This document shows, piece after piece, positions 19,841 through 28,039 of a stretch of 64,000 nucleotides of DNA. Position 1 is the first letter of the stretch. Every line of letters begins with the position of its first letter. The DNA is from Streptomyces sp. AV19 (GTDB lineage: Bacteria > Actinomycetota > Actinomycetes > Streptomycetales > Streptomycetaceae). The position numbers were made by a program, and so were the translations under genes. The stretch is from positions 53,752 to 117,751 of the forward strand of contig NZ_JAEAMR010000018.1 in the NCBI RefSeq assembly GCF_015999245.1, read 5' to 3'. The notes beneath the pieces were generated by a model. It searched no databases. It saw nothing but the letters and a program-made list of their open reading frames with translations, and had not been told where the DNA came from.

Positions 19841-19844
19841 CGGC

Positions 19845-21035
19845 TCAACCCCCCGATAACAACAACCGCACAGCATCCCCCTCCACCCCATCCCCCCGAG
19901 CCACCACATCCCCCACCTCCCCCACCATCCCCACATCCCCCACCAACACCGCCCCCACCACCACATCCCCCCGCAACACCAACTTCCGATACGTCCCATC
20001 CCTCGCATCCGCCAGCACCACCGCCCCCGTCCCCTCCCCCGCCGAGTCCCCGAACGCAGCGACCTCCAACTCCCCCGCGCTCAGCCGCAGATACGGGAGC
20101 ATGTCACCGCACACCGCCTCCGGTTCCGCGCCCGAGAGCCGCGCGGCCAGCGCGTCCGCCTGGGCCCAGGCCGCCTCGGCCCGGCCGTGGACGGCTCCGC
20201 GGTGCTCGGCGCAGTCCCCGATCGCGTACACACCCGGCGCGCTCGCGGCCAGCGCGTCGTCCACGACCACACCGTCCGCGACCTTCAGCCCCGCCGCCCG
20301 GGCCAACCCGGTACGGGGCCGGACCCCGCAGGCCAGTACCGCCGCGCCCGCGTCCAGCAGGCTGCCGTCGGCGAGTTCGGCGCCGGTGACGCGTTCGTCG
20401 CCGAGGAGCCGTACGACGGGCGCGGCGTGCACGACCACGCCCGCCGCCTCCAGCGCGCGCCGCACCGTCGCGGCCGCCCCCGCGTCCAGGTGCCGGGCCA
20501 GCAGCCGGGGCGACCGGTGCGCGAGGTGCACGGTCGTTCCGCGCCCGGCGAGGGCCTGCGCGGCGCCGACGCCGAGGACGCCGCCGCCCACGACGACGAC
20601 CGTCCGCGCGGTGCGGACGTCGGCGGCGAGCCGCCCGCGGTCGGCGAGGGTCCGCAGCCGGTGGACCCCGGCCCGCGGCAGGGGCCCCGCCAGCTCGGGC
20701 AGCACGGGCCCGGCCCCGGTGGCCAGCACCAGCACGTCGTACGGAGCGGTCACGCCGCACGCCGTGCGCAGCGTGCGGGCGGCCACGTCGACGGCGACGA
20801 CCTCCGTCCCCGTGCTCACCGTCGCCCCGCCCGTCGGCAGCCCGAGTTCCCCGGGCGCGGGCCGTCCCCGCAACGCGCCGGTCAGCAGCGCCCTGTTGTA
20901 CGGGCCGCACGGCTCGTCCCCGTACAGCGTGACCTCCACACCACCCGGCGGCGCGAGTCCGAGGAGCCGCGAGGCGAAGCGGGCGGCGGCCATGCCGGCC
21001 CCGACGACGGCCACGCGCCGTGCGCCGCCGCTCAT
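19845..21035 (-). CDS. FAD/NAD(P)-dependent reductase of the nitrate reductase (NasB-like)
   Basis: 396 aa, similar to the N-terminal reductase part of NirB: RRVAVVGAGMAAARFASRLL (FAD), VVVVGGGVLGVGAAQALAGRG (NAD(P)H), GVYAIGDCAEH. Its ATGA start overlaps the nasA stop by 4 bp, so the two are coupled. The probable role is to pass electrons from NAD(P)H to NasA during nitrate reduction. There is no BFD or other Fe-S domain of its own. Its stop codon lies at the edge of repeat element B. Confidence 0.85.
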   Translation of the reverse strand: MSGGARRVAVVGAGMAAARFASRLLGLAPPGGVEVTLYGDEPCGPYNRALLTGALRGRPAPGELGLPTGGATVSTGTEVVAVDVAARTLRTACGVTAPYDVLVLATGAGPVLPELAGPLPRAGVHRLRTLADRGRLAADVRTARTVVVVGGGVLGVGAAQALAGRGTTVHLAHRSPRLLARHLDAGAAATVRRALEAAGVVVHAAPVVRLLGDERVTGAELADGSLLDAGAAVLACGVRPRTGLARAAGLKVADGVVVDDALAASAPGVYAIGDCAEHRGAVHGRAEAAWAQADALAARLSGAEPEAVCGDMLPYLRLSAGELEVAAFGDSAGEGTGAVVLADARDGTYRKLVLRGDVVVGAVLVGDVGMVGEVGDVVARGDGVEGDAVRLLLSGG

Positions 21036-23143
21036 GCCGCCCCCTCCCCCGCCCGCTCCACGCGTACCGCGCAGACCTTGAACTCGGGCATCCGGGAGAC
21101 CGGGTCGAGGGCCGGGTTGGTGAGTGTGTTGGCCCGGCCGGGCCCCGGCCAGTGGAAGGGCATGAAGACGGTGTCGGGCCGGATCGTCCCCGTCACCACG
21201 GCCGGCGCGACGACCTGCCCGCGCCGGCTGGTGACGGTCACCAACTCCCCGTCGGTGACGCCCAGTCGGGCGGCCAGCCGCGGATGCAGTTCGACGAACG
21301 GCCCGGGTGCCGCCCGTTGCAGCTCGGGGGTGCGGCGCGTCTGGGCGCCGCTCTGGTACTGGGCGAGGACCCGCCCGGTGGTGAGCCGCAGCGGGTAGCG
21401 CGCGTCCGGCTCCTCGGCGGCGGGCCGGTGGGAGACGTCCGCGAAGCGGGCGCGGCCGTCCGCCGTGGCGAAGCGGTCGAGGAACAGCCGGGGGGTGCCG
21501 GGGTGTCCGGGTTCGGGGCAGGGCCAGAAGACGCCGTCCTCGGCCCGGATCCGGGCGTAGCTGATGCCGGAGTAGTCGGCCCGGCCGCCCGCGGACGCGG
21601 CGCGGAGCTCGTCGAAGACCTCCTCGGCGGCGTCCGGGAAGCCGCCGTCACGGCCGAGCCGCGCGGCGAGCGCGCGCAGGACGGCGAGGTCCGTCCGCAC
21701 GCCCGGCGGCGGGTCGACGGCCGCCTGACGCAGGATCACCCGGCCCTCCAGGTTGGTCATCGTGCCGTCCTCCTCGGCCCATTGGGCGGTGGGCAGGACG
21801 ACGTCGGCGAGTTCGGCGGTCTCGGAGAGGACGACGTCGCAGACGACGAGGTGGCCCAACGCCCTTATGCGTTCGGTGACATGACCGGCGTGCGGGGCGG
21901 AGACGACGGGGTTGGACCCCATGAGCAGCAGGGCGCGCACGCCGCCGTCCGTACCGAGCGAGTCGAGGAGCTCGTAGGCGCTGCGCCCGGGCCCGGGAAG
22001 GGATTCGGGGTCCACGCCCCACACCCGGGCCACGTGGTCCCGCGCTTCGGGGTCGGTGATGGAGCGGTAGCCGGGCAACTGGTCGGACTTCTGGCCGTGT
22101 TCGCGTCCGCCCTGTCCGTTGCCCTGTCCGGTCAGGCAGCCGTATCCGCTGAGGGGGCGGCCGGCGCGGCCGGTGGCGAGGCAGAGGTTGATCCAGGCGC
22201 CGACGGTGTCGACGCCCTTGCTGTGCTGCTCGCTGCCGCGCGCCGTGAGGACCATGCCGCCGGTGGCGTCGCAGAACATGGCCACCGCCTGCCGCATCGC
22301 GGCCACCGGTACGCCGGTGATGCGTTCGGCCCGTTCGGGCCAGTGGGCCATGGCGGCGGCGCGGGCGTGCGCGTAGCCGGCGGTGCGGGCGGCGACGAAC
22401 TTCTCGTCCACCCGTCCCTCGGCGATCACCAGGTGGAGGAGGGCGAGGGCGAGCGCGAGGTCCGTGCCGGGGGCCGGACGCAGGTGCAGGTCGGCGTCGT
22501 CGGCGGTGCGGGTGCGGCGCGGGTCGACGACGATCAGCCGGCCGCCGGCCTCCCGCTGCTCGCGCAGGTAGCGCAGGGCGGGCGGCATGGTGTCGGCGAG
22601 GTTGCTGCCGGCCAGCAGGACGCAGCCGGTCCGCGCGACGTCCTCCAGGGGGAACGGCAGCCCGCGGTCGAGCCCGAAGGCCGCGCGCTGGGCCGTCGCG
22701 GCGGACGACATGCAGAACCGGCCGTTGTAGTCGATGTGCGGGGTGCGCAGCGCGACGCGGGCGAACTTGCCGAGCAGGTACGCCTTTTCGTTGGTGAGCC
22801 CGCCGCCGCCGAAGACGCCGACGGCGTCGCGCCCGTACCGTTCACCGGTCTCCGCGAACCCGCGCGCGGCCCGGTCGAGCGCCTCGCCCCAGGTCGCCGG
22901 GCGCAGGGTGCCGGTGCGCGCGTCGCGCACCAGCGGCTCCGTCAGGCGGGCGGGCCGGGCGAGGACGGCGGCGGCCGAGCGGCCCTTGCCGCACAGGGCT
23001 CCCCGGTTGACCGGGAAGTCCGGGCGCTCGCCCACCTCGACGGCGGGCTCGTCCGGGCGCCGCGGCCGGACGGGGTGCAGCCGCATGCCGCACTGGAGCG
23101 CGCAGTAGGGGCAGTGGGTGTCCGTGGAGGTCGTTCCCGTCAT
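21032..23143 (-). CDS. nasA: Assimilatory nitrate reductase catalytic subunit NasA
   Basis: 703 aa molybdopterin oxidoreductase. The N-terminus has the [4Fe-4S] ligands C-x2-C-x3-C (HCPYCALQCGM) and a fourth Cys in GALCGKG. Mo-bisMGD domain follows (FCMSSAATAQRAAFGLDRG, LIVVDPRRTRTADDADLHL, GYGCLTGQGNGQGGREHGQK) and a C-terminal molydopterin-dinucleotide-binding domain (LRLTTGRVLAQYQSGAQTRR). Reduces nitrate to nitrite in the cytoplasm; no Tat signal. Start taken at ATG 23143 just before the Fe-S motif; the ribosome site is weak. Divergent from nnaR. Confidence 0.93.
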   Translation of the reverse strand: MTGTTSTDTHCPYCALQCGMRLHPVRPRRPDEPAVEVGERPDFPVNRGALCGKGRSAAAVLARPARLTEPLVRDARTGTLRPATWGEALDRAARGFAETGERYGRDAVGVFGGGGLTNEKAYLLGKFARVALRTPHIDYNGRFCMSSAATAQRAAFGLDRGLPFPLEDVARTGCVLLAGSNLADTMPPALRYLREQREAGGRLIVVDPRRTRTADDADLHLRPAPGTDLALALALLHLVIAEGRVDEKFVAARTAGYAHARAAAMAHWPERAERITGVPVAAMRQAVAMFCDATGGMVLTARGSEQHSKGVDTVGAWINLCLATGRAGRPLSGYGCLTGQGNGQGGREHGQKSDQLPGYRSITDPEARDHVARVWGVDPESLPGPGRSAYELLDSLGTDGGVRALLLMGSNPVVSAPHAGHVTERIRALGHLVVCDVVLSETAELADVVLPTAQWAEEDGTMTNLEGRVILRQAAVDPPPGVRTDLAVLRALAARLGRDGGFPDAAEEVFDELRAASAGGRADYSGISYARIRAEDGVFWPCPEPGHPGTPRLFLDRFATADGRARFADVSHRPAAEEPDARYPLRLTTGRVLAQYQSGAQTRRTPELQRAAPGPFVELHPRLAARLGVTDGELVTVTSRRGQVVAPAVVTGTIRPDTVFMPFHWPGPGRANTLTNPALDPVSRMPEFKVCAVRVERAGEGAA

Positions 23144-23165
23144 GCCAGCAGCGTCGGCGGTCCCC

Positions 23166-23192
23166 GTTACCGTCGTGCGACGCCCGCGTTGC
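23166..23192. promoter_or_regulatory. Possible GlnR-like repeat upstream of nasA
   Basis: GTTAC-N6-GCGAC-N6-GTTGC: three 5-mers at exact 11-bp spacing, the periodicity of actinobacterial GlnR sites (GTNAC-N6-GAAAC repeats). Only partly matches the consensus and sits close (23 bp) to the nasA start. GlnR and NnaR control of nas genes in streptomycetes is established; this particular site is a guess. Confidence 0.3.
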
Positions 23193-23333
23193 CGCCTCCT
23201 CACGTCGTGCACACGCGCGGCCGGGCCTGTTGTGAGGTGGACGACACATGTCCGCACCAGAGCGGTGGCGGAGCTCACGGTCCCGTGATCCTGCCGCAAC
23301 AGCGCCTTAACGCCGATCCGCGAGCCTCGCATC

Positions 23334-24461
23334 ATGGGAAGTACGACACCGGGACCGCCGCCGCTGACCGGCTTCACCGTGGGCGTGACGGCGGACCGGC
23401 GCCGCGACGAACTCGCCGCGCTGCTGCACCGCCGCGGCGCCGAGGTGGTGGTGGCTCCCGCCATGCGCATCGTGCCGCTGGCCGACGACGTCCTGCTGCG
23501 CGCGGCCACCGAGGCGTGCCTGGCCGGCGGACTCGACTACGTCGTGGCCACCACGGGCGTCGGCTGGCGCGCCTGGGTCAGCGCGGCGGAGGACTGGGGC
23601 GCGGGTGAACCGCTGCTCGCGGCCTGCCGCGGGGCCGTCCTGATCAGCCGCGGCCCCAAGACGACGGGTGCGCTGCGCGCCTGCGGGCTGCGCGAGGGGT
23701 ACGCCCCCGGCTCGGAGGCCCTCGACGAGGTCCTCGCCTGGCTCCTCGCCCGCGACCTGCGCGGCCGCCGCGTCGCGGTGCAGGAACACGGCGCACCGCT
23801 GACGGAGTTCGTCGCGGCGCTGCGCCGGCAGGGGGCCTCCGTCGTGGAGGTCCCCGTCTACCGCTGGGGCCCGCCGGAGGACCCGTACGCCGTGCGCCGC
23901 CTCGCGGAGCGGACGCTGCGCCGCGAGGTGCACGCCCTCCCGTTCACCAGCGCCCCCGCCATCGAGGCGTTCCTGGCCGCCGCCGGCCGCGAGGAACTCC
24001 TCGCCGCCCTGCGCCACGACGTCCTCCCGGCGTGCATCGGCCCTGTCTGCGCCCGCCCGTTGCTGTCGGCCGGCGTCCCCTGCGTCTGGCCGGACCGGGG
24101 CCGTCTGGGGTCCCTCGTCCGCACCCTCACCCGCGAACTGATCCGCCGTCACCGCCGCGAACTGGTCACCCCCGCAGGCCTGTTGACCCTCCAGGGCACC
24201 GCAGTCCTCACCACCGACGCCGTCTTCCGTCTCCCCCCGCTCCCCGCCGCCGTCCTCTCCGCCCTGGCCGACCGCCCCGGCGCGGTCCTCAGCCGCGCCG
24301 AACTCCTGCGCCGCGCCTGGCCGGGCCCGTCCCGCCGCCGCCCGGACGAACACGCGGTGGAGGCGGCGGTGGGGCGGCTGCGCACGGCGCTGGGGCCGTA
24401 CGGGCATCTGGTGGGGACGGTGACGAAGCGGGGGTACCGGCTGATGGCGGGGGGCGGGTGA
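23334..24461 (+). CDS. nnaR: NnaR-type regulator: HemD-like domain fused to winged-helix DNA-binding domain
   Basis: 375 aa. Residues ~12-260 resemble uroporphyrinogen-III synthase (FTVGVTADRRRDELAALLHRRG, FTSAPAIEAFLAAAG, ACIGPVCARPL), and ~275-375 are an OmpR/PhoB-type winged helix (AVLSRAELLRRAWPG.., AVEAAVGRLRTALG, VGTVTKRGYRLM). This fusion is the architecture of NnaR, a nitrate/nitrite-assimilation activator acting with GlnR in S. coelicolor and mycobacteria. Position divergent to nasA fits exactly. The HemD-like part probably senses rather than makes siroheme precursors; inference. Confidence 0.85.
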   Translation: MGSTTPGPPPLTGFTVGVTADRRRDELAALLHRRGAEVVVAPAMRIVPLADDVLLRAATEACLAGGLDYVVATTGVGWRAWVSAAEDWGAGEPLLAACRGAVLISRGPKTTGALRACGLREGYAPGSEALDEVLAWLLARDLRGRRVAVQEHGAPLTEFVAALRRQGASVVEVPVYRWGPPEDPYAVRRLAERTLRREVHALPFTSAPAIEAFLAAAGREELLAALRHDVLPACIGPVCARPLLSAGVPCVWPDRGRLGSLVRTLTRELIRRHRRELVTPAGLLTLQGTAVLTTDAVFRLPPLPAAVLSALADRPGAVLSRAELLRRAWPGPSRRRPDEHAVEAAVGRLRTALGPYGHLVGTVTKRGYRLMAGGG

Positions 24462-24465
24462 CGGG

Positions 24466-24496
24466 CTCCCCCCTCACGGGAAGCCTTCCGGGGGAG
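24466..24496 (+). terminator. nnaR terminator hairpin
   Basis: CTCCCCC (24466-24472) pairs with GGGGGAG (24490-24496), with an inner GGAAG/CTTCC stem, 4 bp after the nnaR stop. Confidence 0.55.
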
Positions 24497-24686
24497 GAGA
24501 GGGCGGCTGCCGAAGTGCCTTCGTCCCGGACCGGCTCAGGGCAGGCGATCCGCCCGCGTGGCGCGTTCCGCCGGGGGACGCGGGCCGACACCCGGGTATG
24601 CCGGAAGCGGTTCTCCGGTCATGCGCACGCGTTCGGCTGAACTCTCAACTCCCGGGTCATGCAGGCCGATCGCCGGGGAGACCGGC

Positions 24687-25682
24687 TCACGCCCAGGGCA
24701 GCGCGGCGCGGGTGCGCCAGTAGGTCTCCGCCGGCTCGGCGAGCGGGGCGAGCTCGGCCAGGGCGCTCGGCGTGACGCCGACGTCGGCGGCGGCGAGGTT
24801 GGAGGTCAGCTGTCCGGGGGTGGCCGCGCCGGAGAGCACGATGTCCGCCCAGGGCTGGGCGGCGGCCGCGGCCAGCGCGACGGCGTCGCACGCGTCGCCG
24901 GTGCGGGACGCCACGGCGCGCAGTGCGGCGGTGCCGGGGCCGGTGGCGTTGCGGCCGGCGAGGCGGCCGTTGGCCATGGCCTCCTTCACCACCACCAGCC
25001 ATCCCGCCGCGTGCGCCTCGGCCAGCGCCGGGGCGGCGGACGGCTCCAGCAGGTTCCAGGTGGCCTGGACGGCGCCGAACAGCGGCCGGCCGTCGACCGT
25101 GACCTCCAGCGCGGCGCGGATGGTCCGGGCCTGGCCCGGCCCGCTGGTCGACAGGCCGACCCGGACGCCGTCGGCCGCGAGCTCCGCGAGGCGGGCGTGC
25201 AGCGCGGGGTCGGTGAGCGCCGGGCTGTCCGGGGTGACGGAGTGCACCAGGTACACGTTCAAGCGGCGGCCCAGCAGCGCCCTGGTCTCTGCGATCTGAC
25301 GGTCGAACACCGCCGTCGAATGCTCCTTGACCTCGTGCACGGGCACTCCCGAGACGCGCCAGCCGGCGGTGTAGGTGTAGCCCCACTTGCCGCCCACCAC
25401 GACGTCGGCCGCGGCCTCGGCCCGGGCCGTCAGCCACTCGGCGAGGAACTCCTCGGCGCGGCCGTAGGAGCGCGCGGTGTCGAAGTAGCGCACTCCCGCC
25501 GCGTAGGCGGTGTCGAGCAGTGTGTGCGTCCGCTCGCGCAGGGCCTCGACGGTACGCCCGGCCGGCAGGTCGAGGTCGCGGCCGAGCGTGATGTAGCCGG
25601 GCCGCCCGACCGCGGCCGTGCCCAGGCCGAACCGTGTGATCGGCGGGGTGACGGAGCGTTCGGTGACGGGCGTGGCCGACAT
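24687..25682 (-). CDS. Aldo/keto reductase
   Basis: 331 aa with AAAGGA ribosome site. AKR TIM-barrel features: GVRYFDTARSYGRAEEFLAEWL (catalytic Asp and Tyr), GGKWGY (catalytic Lys), VYLVHSVTP (catalytic His), and SGAATPGQL near the C-terminus. NADPH-dependent reduction of an aldehyde or ketone; the substrate is unknown. An open frame continues upstream through the IclR gene region but the ATG at 25682 is clear. Follows the IclR gene with a 170-bp gap carrying an 11-bp tandem repeat. Confidence 0.88.
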   Translation of the reverse strand: MSATPVTERSVTPPITRFGLGTAAVGRPGYITLGRDLDLPAGRTVEALRERTHTLLDTAYAAGVRYFDTARSYGRAEEFLAEWLTARAEAAADVVVGGKWGYTYTAGWRVSGVPVHEVKEHSTAVFDRQIAETRALLGRRLNVYLVHSVTPDSPALTDPALHARLAELAADGVRVGLSTSGPGQARTIRAALEVTVDGRPLFGAVQATWNLLEPSAAPALAEAHAAGWLVVVKEAMANGRLAGRNATGPGTAALRAVASRTGDACDAVALAAAAAQPWADIVLSGAATPGQLTSNLAAADVGVTPSALAELAPLAEPAETYWRTRAALPWA

Positions 25683-25708
25683 GACGGGGGTTCCTTTCGG
25701 CGGTTCCG

Positions 25709-25763
25709 GCGGACGAGGAGCGGATGAAGGGCGGATGAAGGGCGGACGAGGAGCGGACGAGGA
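25709..25763. repeat. 11-bp tandem repeat, five units
   Basis: Five contiguous 11-bp units with consensus GCGGAYGARGR lie 27 bp upstream of the aldo/keto reductase start and about 90 bp after the IclR stop. The period equals one helical turn, so it could be a phased protein-binding array or a simple variable-number repeat. Confidence 0.85.
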
Positions 25764-25852
25764 GAGCGCACTCCACCCGGACAGGACCCTGTCCGCGGGT
25801 GCCGACGCCGTACGGTCGAGTCCCGCCGACGATGTCCCGGCCCGCGGCGTCG

Positions 25853-26611
25853 TCAGCGCCGGTTGGCCTGCGTGGCCTCCTGGGCCGCCTGCCGCACGGT
25901 GGTGATCAGCTCCTGCCGGCGGGCGCGGAGGTCGTCCGGGCGGACGCACAGGGAGACCGAGCCGATCACCGTCCCGTCCGCACCCAGCACGGGCGACGCC
26001 AGACAGGCCAGCCCTTCCTGGGCCTCTTCGATGTCCAGGGCGACCCCGGTCCTGCGGATCCGGCGCAGTTCCCCGTCGAGTTGCTCGGTGGAGGCGATCG
26101 TGCGCGGGGTGAACCGGCGCAGTCCGGGTTCCTCGAGGTAGCGGCGCCGGGCCGCCGCCCCCGTGGAGGCCAGGGCGATCTTGCCGTGCGCCCAGGCGTG
26201 GGTGCGCGGATCGACGCCGACGGCGAGGTCGGGGCGTTCCTCGCCGTCGACGGCCACCGTCCTGACGTCCGCGACCAGCAGGCCGTCGCCCTGGAAGGCC
26301 ACGTAGTTGGCCGAGGCGCGGGCGGCATGCCGCAGGCGCGTCAGCAGCCCGTGGATGCCGTCGTCCAGGCCCATCTGGTTCTGGAACGAGCGGTGCAGGG
26401 CGGGTATCCGGTAGCCGAGCGCGTAACCGCCGTCGGTGCGCACCAGGTATCCGCGCTCGGTGAGGGGGGTGAGCAGGGTGTAGACGGTGGACAGGGCGCA
26501 GCCGAGGCTGCGGGCCAGTGCCTTCGCCGACACCGGGGCAGCCGCCTGGGCGACGATCTCCAGCACCTCGAGGGTGCGGTCCGCCGCCCGCGGACCGGTC
26601 CGACCTGGCAT
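25853..26611 (-). CDS. IclR-family transcriptional regulator
   Basis: 252 aa, standard length. N-terminal winged HTH (DRTLEVLEIVAQAAAPVSAKALAR.., STVYTLLTPLTERGYLVR) and a C-terminal IclR effector domain (THAWAHGKIALASTGA.., GVALDIEEAQEGLACLASPV). Encoded between two aldo/keto reductase genes on the same strand and probably controls them. The effector is unknown. Confidence 0.9.
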   Translation of the reverse strand: MPGRTGPRAADRTLEVLEIVAQAAAPVSAKALARSLGCALSTVYTLLTPLTERGYLVRTDGGYALGYRIPALHRSFQNQMGLDDGIHGLLTRLRHAARASANYVAFQGDGLLVADVRTVAVDGEERPDLAVGVDPRTHAWAHGKIALASTGAAARRRYLEEPGLRRFTPRTIASTEQLDGELRRIRRTGVALDIEEAQEGLACLASPVLGADGTVIGSVSLCVRPDDLRARRQELITTVRQAAQEATQANRR

Positions 26612-26733
26612 GGCACCTGTTCCTTTCCCTGCCGTTCCCCGCCCTCCAGTGTGCCTGTGTCCGGATCGGGCCGATCACCGGCCCCGGTCGGCGGGGGCCG
26701 GTGACCCTCCCCCTCTCCGCCGCGGGGGGGGCG

Positions 26734-27066
26734 TCAGACCTCGCGCGGAGACAGCTCTCCCATCAGGTCCCAGCCCTGGCGGTCCGGGATCTCGACGCTG
26801 ACGATCTTCGGCTTCTCGGTGATCGCGTAGGACATGTCCTCCATGGCCTTCTTGAAGTGCGCGGACTCCACGTGGACCCGGCCCGCCTCGGCGTCCCGGA
26901 AACCCTCCACGAGGACGAACTCGTTCGGGTCGTCCACGCTGCGGGACCACTCGTAGAACAGGTTGCCGGGCTCGGCCCGCGTGGCCTGGGTGAAGTCGTT
27001 GACGAGCTCGAGCCACTGCTCACTGCGCTCGGGACGCACGGGGAACTTGACGGTGATGAAGATCAT
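26734..27066 (-). CDS. Antibiotic-biosynthesis-monooxygenase-fold (ABM/YgiN-like) protein
   Basis: 110 aa. Dimeric ferredoxin-like ABM domain: MIFITVKFPVRPERSEQWLE at the N-terminus, EPGNLFYEWSRSVDDPNEF with a typical E-x-W segment, and HFKKAMEDMSYAITEKPKI. YgiN-like members oxidise quinols or help in small-carbonyl stress; the bare fold needs no cofactor. It lies 52 bp after an aldo/keto reductase on the same strand, which supports a shared electrophile or quinone-metabolism role. Confidence 0.85.
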   Translation of the reverse strand: MIFITVKFPVRPERSEQWLELVNDFTQATRAEPGNLFYEWSRSVDDPNEFVLVEGFRDAEAGRVHVESAHFKKAMEDMSYAITEKPKIVSVEIPDRQGWDLMGELSPREV

Positions 27067-27118
27067 GATCTTTCTTTCGGCTGGTGGGTGTGAGGTGGGG
27101 CTTGGAGGGAAAGCGCGG

Positions 27119-27952
27119 TCAGCTCGCGTCGAAGGTGTCCGGGTCGGGGCCCAGCCGGGTGCCGTTGTCCAGCGCGGCCAGCGCGGCGAGGTCCTCCTGG
27201 TCCAGTGTGAAGCCCAGGACGTCGAAGTTCTCACGGATGCGGGAGGGCGTGGCCGACTTGGGGATGACGACGTTGCCGAGCTGCAGGTGCCAGCGCAGCA
27301 CGATCTGGGCAGGGGTCCGGCCGTGCTTGGCCGCGATCTTCGCGAGGGCCGGGGCGTCCAGCAGCTTGCCCTGGCCGAGCGGCGACCACGCCTCGGTCAC
27401 GATGCCCGATTCGGCGTGCAGGGAGCGCAGTTCGGTCTGCTGCAGCCAGGGGTGCAGCTCGATCTGGTTGACGGCCGGAACGGTGTCGGTCTCGGCGATC
27501 AGCCTGCGCAGGTGTGCGGGCTGGAAGTTGCTGACGCCGATCGCCCGGGCCCGGCCGCTGCGGGCGATCTCCTCGAACGCGCGCCAGATGGTGAGGTAGT
27601 CGTCGCGCATCGGGTGCGGCCAGTGGATCAGGTACAGGTCCACGTGGTCCAGGCCGAGGCGGGCGAGGGAGGCGTCGAACTCGCGCAGGACGAGGTCGCG
27701 GGTCCAGGTCGTGCCGGCGCCGTTCCACAGCTTGGTGGTGACGAACACGTCCTCGCGGGGAATGCCGCAGGCGGCCAGGGCGGCGCCGGTGCCCGCCTCG
27801 TTGCCGTAGACCGCGGCGGTGTCCACGCTGCGGTAGCCCTCGCGCAGGGCGGTGCCGACGGCCGTGGCCGCGTCCGCGTCGGGGATCTGGAAGACGCCGT
27901 AGCCGATCTGCGGCATCGGTACGCCGTTGTTCAGGGTGACGGTCGGGGTCAT
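27119..27952 (-). CDS. Aldo/keto reductase, 2,5-diketo-D-gluconate reductase type
   Basis: 277 aa. Motifs: GYRSVDTAAVYGNEAGTG (catalytic Asp, Tyr), TKLWNG (catalytic Lys), DLYLIHWPHP (catalytic His), and C-terminal IPKSATPSRIRENFDVLGF for NADPH binding. Cytosolic reductase of small aldehydes or ketones such as methylglyoxal or diketogluconate. Sits between a DJ-1-like gene (87 bp upstream) and the ABM gene on one strand. Start ATG 27952 with AAAGAGGAA upstream. Confidence 0.9.
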   Translation of the reverse strand: MTPTVTLNNGVPMPQIGYGVFQIPDADAATAVGTALREGYRSVDTAAVYGNEAGTGAALAACGIPREDVFVTTKLWNGAGTTWTRDLVLREFDASLARLGLDHVDLYLIHWPHPMRDDYLTIWRAFEEIARSGRARAIGVSNFQPAHLRRLIAETDTVPAVNQIELHPWLQQTELRSLHAESGIVTEAWSPLGQGKLLDAPALAKIAAKHGRTPAQIVLRWHLQLGNVVIPKSATPSRIRENFDVLGFTLDQEDLAALAALDNGTRLGPDPDTFDAS

Positions 27953-28039
27953 GATTCCTCTTTCTCGCTGGTGGTCGTCGGTCCCGCCGCCGAACGCAGC
28001 GGCTCGTCCGGTGGGCGGCGGGTGCGGCGCGGAGCCGGC

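Noticed and set aside
23144..23509. N-terminal extension of nasA
   Set aside because: Contains the nnaR region and no Fe-S motif upstream; the C-x2-C-x3-C motif must be near the N-terminus, as from ATG 23143.
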